In this document: piece after piece, positions 1 through 6,804 of the stretch
How positions within the stretch are numbered: position 1 is the stretch's first letter
Layout of the letters: each line of letters starts with the position of its first letter
Virus record (IMG/VR): IMGVR_UViG_3300046777_000715
Coordinates: 1-22,977 of that record
Length of the DNA stretch: 22,977 nt
From: a virus
Direction: 5' to 3' (one strand)
Notes under the pieces: generated by a model
Database searches by the model: none
The model's input: the letters and a program-made list of their open reading frames with translations, nothing else
Told to the model about the DNA's origin: nothing
Position numbers and translations under genes: made by a program

Positions 1-21
1 AGACATAGCTAGGTTGTTTAC

Positions 22-30
22 TATAAATAT
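22..30 (-). promoter_or_regulatory. Putative late promoter element ATATTTATA, upstream of a gene leaving the window
   Basis: The minus strand reads ATATTTATA here, the same nine bases found before most transcription-unit starts in this window. Fifteen bases further on is an ATG at 6..4 followed by TCT, after which the window ends. The spacing fits the other sites, so the next late gene may start at base 6, but with only two codons visible this is an inference. The rest of 1-52 shows no hairpin and no other gene. Confidence 0.4.
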
Positions 31-52
31 AACTTATAATATAAAATGGAAA

Positions 53-295
53 TTATCTTCTCCTTGTTTTAGAAGATGTTGTTGTTTTTGATTTAGCCAA
101 TATTTTATCGTTGGCTTCTTTTTCTTTTTCTTTTGCTTCTATTAACTTATTCCAATAGAATTCTCTTAAACGAATTGGCATAAAATAAACATCATGCCAT
201 GTAAAACTACCATTAGAGTAGTATAGCATTTGAAAAATCTTATCATGTAAAATTATAGAATAATTACTCGGTAGGATAAAAAAAGTCACTCCCAA
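53..295 (-). CDS. Small basic protein overlapping the gp26-like gene; possible gp51-like baseplate hub assembly factor
   Basis: This reading frame of up to 80 residues overlaps the last 32 bases of the gp26-like gene in another frame. The 5' end is uncertain. The longest version begins at a TTG codon with no convincing ribosome binding site, GTG at residue 3 is another choice, and the first ATG is residue 23, giving a 58-residue protein. The conserved-looking core is GSFTWHDVYFMPIRLREFYW (about residues 29-48), followed by a charged Lys/Glu-rich helix and a Thr/Ser/Lys/Arg-rich tail ending in RRR. Small proteins with an 'MP.RLR.FY..KL' core next to gp26 homologues would fit the hub assembly factor gp51 of T4-like phages, where genes 26 and 51 are neighbours. 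That assignment rests on position and general look, not a confident motif match. It could also be a translational partner of the gp26-like protein. Confidence 0.6.
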   Translation of the reverse strand: MGVTFFILPSNYSIILHDKIFQMLYYSNGSFTWHDVYFMPIRLREFYWNKLIEAKEKEKEANDKILAKSKTTTSSKTRRR

Positions 296-1079
296 ATGGT
301 ATAGGAAGCGCCTCCGTTTCGCCCGTATAAGGTGATGTATATTCGAATTTAAAATCCAAATCAGGTGTTACAGATGCGATATATTTTCTCAATTCTTTAG
401 AATCTCTTGCTTGCAATTTGTTAGTTACAAAGTTACTGATATATCCCATATCTTTATTACCATCAACTTCGGTGATAACACGTCTATATCTTGATGTGAT
501 TTCATTACTTTGTTTAGTAATTTTTTCAGAAGCTTCTACATCTTTTGTAATTGCAGCTTCATCACCATGTGTTAATAACTTAAATTTTATTTGAGATTTA
601 CTATAAGGCAATGTGTAAGTAAATTCATTTCTTCTGTTCAATAAAGAATAATCAACTTCTTTGATTTGAATTTTTGAAAGGTCTACTGACCATTCTACTT
701 CTTCTCCGTATTCTTTATCGGTTACCTTAATTTTATATTCCGGTCCATATGCCAACAATCTAGTTGCAATAAGAATTGCGTTCTTGTCACCCAATAAAAG
801 GTCATCAACTCTAACACCTGGTTCAATTAAAACGGATTCTAATAATTTTTCAATTACTTGATTTCTCTTAATTAAGTTTGGAGAAGTAAGAATATCTTCT
901 TCTTTTGCAGTTAATAACTTAATTGTTACTTCACCTTTTGCTAATGGTGAATTTTCAGGGTAGCAGAGTCCTTTTGATGGTAATGCTATAATTTCTGTTG
1001 GGAAATCGTAAGTTTTAGTTTGTGTTGTAACTGGTTGTCCCAATCCTCTCGTAACTTGTTGTTCAATGTTTTGTTCCAT
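264..1079 (-). CDS. gp26-like baseplate hub protein (T4 baseplate protein family)
   Basis: This 271-residue soluble protein has no signal peptide or membrane segment. After a short N-terminal tail it shows a pattern I associate with the T4 gp26 baseplate family: LPSKGLCYPENSPL (about residues 33-46), then VTIKLLTAKEEDILTSPNLI (51-70), then 'DDLLLGDKNAILIATRLLAYGPEYKIKV' in pieces (about 92-119). The family belongs to the hub and wedge assembly of contractile tails, so a structural or assembly role in the baseplate is expected. It is longer than T4 gp26 (about 208 residues), mostly through its C-terminal half. The ATG start follows an AT-rich leader without a Shine-Dalgarno sequence. A terminator separates it from the tail tube gene, so it probably has its own promoter (1102-1110). 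Its 3' end contains a run of seven T within an overlap with the next frame. Confidence 0.75.
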   Translation of the reverse strand: MEQNIEQQVTRGLGQPVTTQTKTYDFPTEIIALPSKGLCYPENSPLAKGEVTIKLLTAKEEDILTSPNLIKRNQVIEKLLESVLIEPGVRVDDLLLGDKNAILIATRLLAYGPEYKIKVTDKEYGEEVEWSVDLSKIQIKEVDYSLLNRRNEFTYTLPYSKSQIKFKLLTHGDEAAITKDVEASEKITKQSNEITSRYRRVITEVDGNKDMGYISNFVTNKLQARDSKELRKYIASVTPDLDFKFEYTSPYTGETEALPIPFGSDFFYPTE

Positions 1080-1101
1080 ATTAGTATATAACTTTGTTTA
1101 T

Positions 1102-1110
1102 TATATATAT
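1102..1110 (-). promoter_or_regulatory. Putative late promoter element (one-mismatch variant ATATATATA)
   Basis: It lies between the terminator at 1118-1163 and the gp26-like start, 22 bases before the ATG. It differs from the ATATTTATA element seen elsewhere at one position. A promoter is needed here if the terminator works, which supports the call, but the surrounding DNA is so AT-rich that the match alone is weak. Confidence 0.35.
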
Positions 1111-1117
1111 TCTCTTT

Positions 1118-1163
1118 TTAAAAAAATAAAAAGGGGATAACATTTCTGTATCCCCTTCTTTTT
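1118..1163 (-). terminator. Intrinsic terminator after the tail tube gene, possibly bidirectional
   Basis: A perfect 9-base-pair stem (1131-1139 with 1149-1157, arm AAGGGGATA) closes a 9-base loop. On the minus strand the hairpin is followed by TTTATTTTTTT, a good U tract, and on the plus strand by CTTTTT, so it could work both ways. It follows the stop of the tail tube gene and precedes the gp26-like gene, and so would separate the sheath/tube unit from the hub unit. Confidence 0.85.
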
Positions 1164-1179
1164 ATAATTTTTAATTAAA

Positions 1180-1668
1180 TTAGTATTCTAATATCGCGTA
1201 ATCGTATGCTAAAGTTAATTCAATTGAAACTGGATCATTTGATGCCCAATCCAACTCACCGAAGTTTGCTGAAGTGATAAATGCACCTTTTAAAGTCCAT
1301 TGTTCAACTTTATCACCTACTGGTCCTAATAAGTAGAATGTGATATCTTTCTTGTAGAAAGCTGCGTATCCATCTCTACCTGTTAATGACTCATGTGATG
1401 TTCTAATCCACTCCATAACTTGCTGTGCTCCTGATGGAACAATTGGGTCATAAAGAGTAATATTAACATCATCCCATGTTGATTTACCTTTAATCTTTCT
1501 CTTTACGTTGATGTGGTCCAATTCTACTACCTCTGAAGTGAAAGTTGGTCTACTTGCAGTTTTGATGATGTATGATTCGATACCATTGATTTCCATAATG
1601 AATCTGTTACCTAACTTTGGTTCAAAATTCTTATAGAACATTTTATCAAACTCTAATATTTCTGGCAT
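1180..1668 (-). CDS. Tail tube protein, T4 gp19 family
   Basis: This 162-residue protein is almost the same length as T4 gp19 (163), the subunit whose stacked rings form the inner tube of contractile tails. The N-terminal part NRFIMEINGIESYIIKTASR (about residues 21-40), followed by 'P.FTSEVVELDHINVKRKIKGKSTWDDVNITLYDPIVPSG', is the usual gp19-type beta-barrel sequence. The C-terminal stretch with LKGAFITSANFGELDWAS and IELTLAYDYAILEY is also typical. It sits directly after the sheath gene, as gene 19 follows gene 18 in T4. The ATG start lies 26 bases after a putative late promoter, preceded by an A-rich stretch rather than a strong ribosome binding site. A strong terminator follows. Function and family are confident. 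Confidence 0.92.
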   Translation of the reverse strand: MPEILEFDKMFYKNFEPKLGNRFIMEINGIESYIIKTASRPTFTSEVVELDHINVKRKIKGKSTWDDVNITLYDPIVPSGAQQVMEWIRTSHESLTGRDGYAAFYKKDITFYLLGPVGDKVEQWTLKGAFITSANFGELDWASNDPVSIELTLAYDYAILEY

Positions 1669-1694
1669 TTTACTTTATTTTTATGTTATTCTTA

Positions 1695-1703
1695 TATAAA
1701 TAT
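1695..1703 (-). promoter_or_regulatory. Putative late promoter element ATATTTATA before the tail tube gene
   Basis: An exact copy of the recurring nine-base element lies in the gap between sheath and tube, 26 bases before the tube ATG. It could give the abundant tube protein its own transcript in addition to read-through from the sheath gene, because no hairpin terminator is visible in this gap. Confidence 0.5.
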
Positions 1704-1715
1704 TTACTTTTCAAA

Positions 1716-3962
1716 TTATCCGTTAAAACTTGCACCAGTTGGTAAGATATTGAAATCAATTTGAATGAATTCAGCTGTCTTAGTTGGTTGTAAGTAGATA
1801 GCTCCTTTAAGAATGTTTCTATCAATTACATCTGGTGTGTTATTAGTTTCATCCATTACTACTCTGAAAGCGTAAAGACCTTGTCTTTGTTGGATTGATT
1901 CTAAATAAGGATTAACGATATTCAAGAATCTATTTCTTGTTTCAGAAGAATTTTGTTCGAATACTAAATATTTTGAAGTTGAAGCGATATACTTTCTTAC
2001 AGTCAATAATAATCTTCTTACGTTGATTCTATCTAATGCAGATGGTTTATCTTGTAAAGTTTTTTGACCCCATACTACAATACCTTGTCCAGGGAACTGG
2101 CAGATTGGGTTTACTTTACCTTCGTATAATGTATCTCTTTCTGATTGAGTTACTTTATCCAATACACTTACTGCTCCTACTAAACCACCTCTATTTAAAC
2201 CTGCTGGTGCGAACCATTCTGCTGCTACTCTATCGTTTGCTGCGAATACACCTGGAAGTAATACTGATGGTGGGATTGTGATAAGTTTGTTAGTGTTTAT
2301 ATCAATAGTCTTAACATATGGATAGTAGAATGCTGCGTAGTTAGTATCAATTTCACCCGCTTGTGTTACTGCCTGTGCTAATGTTGTTGCTGAATCACCT
2401 GCTTCTGCAATAAAGAATGCATCTGCTCTTTCTTCAACCATATCAAGTATTGAAGTAAATACTGATGAATGTAATCTTCTATTTACATGCGGTGCTACTA
2501 CCATATTGATATCATATTCATCCGCGTTAGATAATGCTGCTATGTGTTTACCATAAGATGCAATACCTTCAGTTGATGCTGGGTCTACAACACTTGCTGC
2601 TGCAGTTGCTGGTGAATATCCATCAAATCCTTCTTGGAATGCTACAACGAATTGTGCTGAAGTTGAACCTACTGATAATGCTACTCCATTTGTTGAAGCT
2701 GAATCTAATCCAAATGCCACATTTGAACCATTACGTGCTCCTACTGGAATTGGTTTTAAATATATTTTATTATCATTGTTGAAATCTAAATCTATACCAC
2801 CAAATTGTGTTGCAGATGATGTTACAAATGATGCTGTTGGTATCTGTGCTTCAACTGGTATAGATGCAACTATTGGTAATTTATATTTTTCATGTCCAAA
2901 TGGAACTGCTTGAACAGGAGATACTGCGTTTAAGTTTGCAATTCTAATATATCTTGAATTGTTTATCCAATCGCCTGATTCGGTTACTTTTCCATTAGAT
3001 GCAATTGTTCTTTTTCTATCACCAATTACTCTACTGATAAAGTTAGGAGAATTAGGGTCTAAGTTTACATTTGCAAATGTTTCTAATACTGTCTTTTTCT
3101 TATTAGTATCAGCGAAATCTCTAACTGTTACTGTGAATGTTCCATAATCTGTACCATTTATAGAACCAGCTGCTTTTATGTTTGAGATACCTATTTTAAT
3201 TTTTGTATTTGCCGCATTACCTGCTGTAATTGTTTCAAATTGGAAAAGATTGTGTCTTTCACCACTTATCAATTGTGATTTAATCATTGGTGTTAAAGCT
3301 TCTTGAGCTTCAAATGTAAAATCTTGGTCATCTAAAACTGAGATAGAAGATGATACAGTTGCACCAAATGCAATTCCGTGATTTTTGAAAAATCCATAAA
3401 CATATCCACCTTTTGTACCTAATGCATTTGTTCCAAATACAGATTCGATATCATTTGTGCTGGTAGAATCAACCGATGCAGTTCCACTAAAATTAGTTGA
3501 ACCTGTTACAAACATAATGATATTACCATTACCTAAATCGTTATTTCCGTCTGTTGTTGCAGCTGAACCACTTAAACCGGTTGTTAAAGTATTTTTATCA
3601 GTTGGAAAAATTATAGCAACTGATGATGATACTAAACCTGTAGTTTGTCCAACTGAACCAGATGTGATAGTTATCAATAATGGATTATATCCAGTATATC
3701 CATCAACTCCGGCAGTTCTACAAATAGTTGCTACACCCGCTTCTCTTAAATAGTTTTGAACTGCTAATGGTGTATAATAAGTGTCATCAACTGCTCCAAA
3801 AAGATTTTGGAATTCAGCTTGTGAATTAACAATTGTTGGAACTAATGGTCCCTCTTTAAAAGGTCCAATGAATGCTGCACCAATATCAGCAATACCTTGT
3901 TGTAAGAACGAAAGGTCGTTTTCTTTAGTAAATACGCCTGGTGATACTAATTTCTCTGCCAT
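1716..3962 (-). CDS. Contractile tail sheath protein, T4 gp18 family
   Basis: This 748-residue protein is the outer contractile sheath subunit that surrounds the tail tube and shortens during injection. The N terminus (SPGVFTKENDLSFLQQGIAD, residues 7-26, then 'GAAFIGPFKEGP') is the classic sheath start. The C terminus from about residue 627 (VVWGQKTLQDKPSALDRINV, then 'RRLLLTVRKYIASTSKYLVFE') and the last part with ILKGAIYLQPTKTAEFIQID match the conserved C-terminal domain whose strands link neighbouring subunits. The protein is about 90 residues longer than T4 gp18. The extra length seems to be in the Ser/Thr/Gly-rich part at roughly residues 100-400, which in sheath proteins corresponds to variable surface domains. 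The ATG is preceded by AT-rich DNA without a Shine-Dalgarno sequence. A late promoter-like element lies 37 bases upstream, and the tail tube gene follows. Confidence 0.95.
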   Translation of the reverse strand: MAEKLVSPGVFTKENDLSFLQQGIADIGAAFIGPFKEGPLVPTIVNSQAEFQNLFGAVDDTYYTPLAVQNYLREAGVATICRTAGVDGYTGYNPLLITITSGSVGQTTGLVSSSVAIIFPTDKNTLTTGLSGSAATTDGNNDLGNGNIIMFVTGSTNFSGTASVDSTSTNDIESVFGTNALGTKGGYVYGFFKNHGIAFGATVSSSISVLDDQDFTFEAQEALTPMIKSQLISGERHNLFQFETITAGNAANTKIKIGISNIKAAGSINGTDYGTFTVTVRDFADTNKKKTVLETFANVNLDPNSPNFISRVIGDRKRTIASNGKVTESGDWINNSRYIRIANLNAVSPVQAVPFGHEKYKLPIVASIPVEAQIPTASFVTSSATQFGGIDLDFNNDNKIYLKPIPVGARNGSNVAFGLDSASTNGVALSVGSTSAQFVVAFQEGFDGYSPATAAASVVDPASTEGIASYGKHIAALSNADEYDINMVVAPHVNRRLHSSVFTSILDMVEERADAFFIAEAGDSATTLAQAVTQAGEIDTNYAAFYYPYVKTIDINTNKLITIPPSVLLPGVFAANDRVAAEWFAPAGLNRGGLVGAVSVLDKVTQSERDTLYEGKVNPICQFPGQGIVVWGQKTLQDKPSALDRINVRRLLLTVRKYIASTSKYLVFEQNSSETRNRFLNIVNPYLESIQQRQGLYAFRVVMDETNNTPDVIDRNILKGAIYLQPTKTAEFIQIDFNILPTGASFNG

Positions 3963-3999
3963 TTTATATAATTAATTTTTAAAAATTTATAATTCTCAA

Positions 4000-4008
4000 T
4001 ATAAATAT
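4000..4008 (-). promoter_or_regulatory. Putative late promoter element ATATTTATA before the sheath gene
   Basis: An exact copy of the element, 37 bases before the sheath ATG, in the 69-base gap after the 586-residue protein. The same gap contains the AT-only palindrome AATTTTTAAAAATT (3974-3987), for which I see no clear role. Confidence 0.5.
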
Positions 4009-4031
4009 AATTTTTTATTTCAAAACAACAA

Positions 4032-5792
4032 TTATGGTCTATATGTTGGTTGGAAATAATCATAAACTTGGTCGATTTCACTTGCACTCAATACTCTATT
4101 ATAAAATAGAGTAGGTCCTAATTGACATTTTGCATAATTATCAGCCCTACCTAATTTTATATCATATGTTGTTGTTGCATTAAATGCAGAAACTGTTCCT
4201 GTTCCAACACTTACACCATTTAAATAATATGCAATACCAGCTGCTGCAGATACTGTCACTGCCACCATATGCCATGTATTTAACGCCGGTGCAGTAAATG
4301 TTTGTATTGTATTTGAAACGGTACCCCTTGCAGATGAAAAATGATATCCATCCCAAGTTGATGAATTCGATGAATAAAGATAAAAATTATAATCTCTATC
4401 AGCACCTTCTTTTGAAAATAATCCACCAAATTGTGCCCCCTGATTTGCAGTTTGTCTAACCCATGCAATAAATGTCATAGCCGTAACATCAAATTGGGTA
4501 ATACCACCATTGATGTTTGAGTTTCTATCTTTAAACCAGAATGTTCCACTTCCATCTAATGTAAAATATTCATCAATTCTAGTTGCTCCATTATTATATG
4601 ATGGGGATGTTCCACTATATCCTGCAGAATTTGCAACTCCAGAAGGTCTTACACCCGTATTATACCCGCTCAAATCTAACCAATCCGTTGTAGGTGTACC
4701 CGTTGATGGTAATGTTTGTCCTGGGAATGAATAAGCTTTTGATGGGTCCAAATACATTCTTAAACCAGATGATGGTATAAATGGTTGTGTAGTTGTTCCC
4801 TTATTGTGTGAAATTGTTTTATTTGCTAAATAAACGTCATAGTTTTCTACATTAATTGTTACAATTTCAACATCTTCTATTATAGTATCAATATCGTATA
4901 CTTCAACTTCCGTTAATCCTGATATCTCATCAAATGTTACTACCAAATCTCCAGGTAGAACATCTTCCATATTTTTAAATCTATATTTTTCAATTTCTGC
5001 ATCCCATATGTAAATTGGATGTGTTCCAGTTGCTTTTATTAAACCATCATTTATTTGATAATATCCACTAGCAAAGTTAAATACTATATCGGAAACTACA
5101 ACTTCTTCATATGATCCCGTTGCGGTTTCTAACATATGAAATCTCCATTCAACATTTTCAGTTTCAATAGGTAAATCTTCATCAGGTAATCCCGCAGGTA
5201 CCCATGCTTTTATAGTATCTCCTACCGATAAATCTTCAACATTTACTTCCGTTCCATTTGCTTTTGTTACTTTTGTTCCAAACAATAAACAGAAATCAGG
5301 TTGGTTAATTGTATTATAAACATCAACCGCATATAATGTTTTTGTAGTTACAGTTCCATAATTTGTTGCATTTATATTATAACCATCTTGATACTTCATT
5401 GTTAAAACTGCAGATGCTTCCGAATATGATGATTGGTTTATTCCTGCAGGTGTAACTGGAACTATCGTAGGGCCGGTTGCAAATGTATTTGAACCTGTTG
5501 TAAAGTTTGCATTATTAAAAGAACAAGTAAAATTTGCTAATTGTTTTTGAACTTTATTGTAAAAATAAGAACCAGTTTGTGTAAATGAAAATTGTGCATT
5601 TTCCGTTGTGCTTTCAACTATGTAAGTATATGTTGGAGGAGTTACGGTTATTTCGTTTGTTGCAAAAGATAATAAATTCACATTACTACCTGCACCTGCA
5701 CCTGCAAGTCCACCCAATGATACTGCTCCCGGTCTTGCCGAACCACTCACTGCTCTATATAAGTTACCTAATGATAAGTTTGTTCTTGCCAT
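4032..5792 (-). CDS. Phage structural protein with internal intein-like Hint domain and C-terminal LamG-like domain
   Basis: This 586-residue protein has three parts. Residues 1-167 are an unrecognised, Gly/Ser/Thr-rich, probably beta-structured region with a Gly-rich stretch at 27-36. Residues 168-330 are a Hint (Hedgehog/intein) domain. It starts at Cys168 with CLLFGTKVTKANG then VEDLSVGD, has the TxxH motif T255-G-T-H258, a second '..VLPGDLVV' segment, and ends VYLANKTISHN at His329-Asn330. Residue 331 is Lys, not Cys, Ser or Thr. At 163 residues there is no room for a homing endonuclease. Residues from about 341 (SSGLRMYLDPSKAYSFPGQT) to the end match a LamG/concanavalin-like jelly roll with 'FTLDGSGTFWF', 'MTFIAWVRQ', 'NTWHMVAVTV', 'YYLNGVSVGTG' and LGPTLFYNRVLSASEI. 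It is likely a tail-associated adhesin that is cleaved or crosslinked at the Hint borders. The adhesin role is inferred from the fibre genes beside it. The start has no visible Shine-Dalgarno sequence. Confidence 0.88.
   Translation of the reverse strand: MARTNLSLGNLYRAVSGSARPGAVSLGGLAGAGAGSNVNLLSFATNEITVTPPTYTYIVESTTENAQFSFTQTGSYFYNKVQKQLANFTCSFNNANFTTGSNTFATGPTIVPVTPAGINQSSYSEASAVLTMKYQDGYNINATNYGTVTTKTLYAVDVYNTINQPDFCLLFGTKVTKANGTEVNVEDLSVGDTIKAWVPAGLPDEDLPIETENVEWRFHMLETATGSYEEVVVSDIVFNFASGYYQINDGLIKATGTHPIYIWDAEIEKYRFKNMEDVLPGDLVVTFDEISGLTEVEVYDIDTIIEDVEIVTINVENYDVYLANKTISHNKGTTTQPFIPSSGLRMYLDPSKAYSFPGQTLPSTGTPTTDWLDLSGYNTGVRPSGVANSAGYSGTSPSYNNGATRIDEYFTLDGSGTFWFKDRNSNINGGITQFDVTAMTFIAWVRQTANQGAQFGGLFSKEGADRDYNFYLYSSNSSTWDGYHFSSARGTVSNTIQTFTAPALNTWHMVAVTVSAAAGIAYYLNGVSVGTGTVSAFNATTTYDIKLGRADNYAKCQLGPTLFYNRVLSASEIDQVYDYFQPTYRP
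4803..5291 (-). other. Segment encoding the Hint / bacterial intein-like (BIL type A-like) domain
   Basis: The codon for the N-terminal Cys168 (TGT) is at 5291-5289 and the codon for the terminal Asn330 (AAT) is at 4805-4803. Both splice-junction motifs and the internal TxxH motif are present. True mobile inteins end His-Asn and are followed by Cys, Ser or Thr, whereas here Lys follows. That is the pattern described for type A bacterial intein-like domains, which cleave their flanks or splice inefficiently. The assignment to type A is an inference from these residues. Confidence 0.82.
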
Positions 5793-5802
5793 CTATTAAT
5801 GA

Positions 5803-6801
5803 TTATAATCCATTATAAATATCTAAAAGTTTTTCTTTCCACACTTCTTTATTTGAAAAGTGTTGTATCATCCAACTTTTAAGTTTTTCAAATTCTTTTT
5901 TACGGGTTTCGTAATCATCTTCACAAATTGTTTCGTAGGTTTCCTTAAATGATACCTTGTCAAACGCTTTGTATTTATAATCAAGTGGAACATGCCATTT
6001 TTCATGTAATATTGGAAGTTTCCCCCAATCCACTGCTTCAAAAATTCCATATCCGAATGGTTCATATTCAAAGCAAGAGTGAGATATTCCCCAATCAAGT
6101 GCATAGAACCTTTCTTTATATTTGTAATCAAATTTGTAAACTTTTGATTTTCCGAATCCGTATCCATATTTTTTTCTATAATATTTGTTAAAGGTTTCTG
6201 AATTTGTAAAAATAATTGATTCTAACTCATCTAAATATTCTACATTTTTTCTTCCTTCTACTCTAGCTGCAAATCCTATTTTATTAGAATTTGATAATTC
6301 TTTATTTTGTGTAAACTCATAACAATTTGGAATTTGATGTAAATTTTCCGTTTGATATGGAAAATTATATAATCCTACCCAAACTTTATTTTTTATTTTA
6401 TTTATTAATTCAGTTTCATATTCCCAATTACCATACCAATGCAAATATTCATCTTTTTGCATTTGCCCAACCATTGATACTTTCGTTAAATTATGAAAAA
6501 CAATTGAATCAATTTTTTCTAAATTATTATGTATTGCGGTTGTAGGTGTATAGTGCCCATGTAATATATGTATCTTTCTTGCACTCTTTAATATTTTGTC
6601 TATTTCCAATTCATTTGTTTCCCAGATGTGGTCTATATTGATTGGAAATTCCTCGTAATTATCTGGTTTTTTTCTATGGAAAAGGAGAAGTGGCTTCACT
6701 TCTAAATGCGGTGCCACTTCTTCTATCCATTTTGTTACCCATATATCAGCACCGCTGTTGAACCAAGGGCCTCCAGCGGTGGTATAATAAACATCATACA
6801 T
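5803..6801 (-). CDS. GT-B fold glycosyltransferase (GT4/GT1-like)
   Basis: This 332-residue cytoplasmic protein has no membrane segment. It shows a Gly-rich N-terminal loop (AGGPWFNSGADIW, residues 9-21) and, in the second half, GFAARVEGRKNVEYL (176-190), the usual start of the nucleotide-sugar-binding domain with Arg180 and Lys185. The E-x7-E motif of GT4-like enzymes is at Glu247 to Glu255 (EPFGYGIFE), followed by AVDWGKLPIL. It should transfer a sugar from a nucleotide donor; the sugar and acceptor cannot be read from the sequence. The gene starts 4 bases after the 1680-residue fibre gene and overlaps the promoter-like element of the next gene, so it is expressed with late structural genes. 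A likely acceptor is one of the Ser/Thr-rich fibre proteins, but host surface glycans or DNA remain possible. Confidence 0.82.
   Translation of the reverse strand: MYDVYYTTAGGPWFNSGADIWVTKWIEEVAPHLEVKPLLLFHRKKPDNYEEFPINIDHIWETNELEIDKILKSARKIHILHGHYTPTTAIHNNLEKIDSIVFHNLTKVSMVGQMQKDEYLHWYGNWEYETELINKIKNKVWVGLYNFPYQTENLHQIPNCYEFTQNKELSNSNKIGFAARVEGRKNVEYLDELESIIFTNSETFNKYYRKKYGYGFGKSKVYKFDYKYKERFYALDWGISHSCFEYEPFGYGIFEAVDWGKLPILHEKWHVPLDYKYKAFDKVSFKETYETICEDDYETRKKEFEKLKSWMIQHFSNKEVWKEKLLDIYNGL
5814..5822 (-). promoter_or_regulatory. Putative late promoter element ATATTTATA inside the 3' end of the glycosyltransferase gene
   Basis: An exact copy lies 21 bases before the ATG of the Hint/LamG gene. 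It overlaps the codons for the Asp-Ile-Tyr near the end of the glycosyltransferase, so the spacing to the next start is kept even though the intergenic gap is only about 10 bases. Confidence 0.45.
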
Positions 6802-6804
6802 TAA

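Noticed and set aside
2036-3975. Several plus-strand frames opposite the sheath gene
   Set aside because: They are antisense to the unmistakable sheath gene, low in complexity and show no protein family features.
3974-3987. Palindrome AATTTTTAAAAATT before the sheath gene as a terminator or operator
   Set aside because: It is composed of A and T only, would form a weak hairpin without loop or U tract, and is easily explained by base composition.
4803-5291. A mobile intein in the 586-residue protein
   Set aside because: The domain lacks a homing endonuclease. The residue after His-Asn is Lys rather than Cys, Ser or Thr, and the host protein is not a conserved enzyme of the kind inteins usually target.
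5868-6167. 99-codon minus-strand frame within the glycosyltransferase gene
   Set aside because: It is an overlapping alternative frame of a gene with clear E-x7-E and nucleotide-sugar-binding motifs. No start context or recognisable protein supports it.
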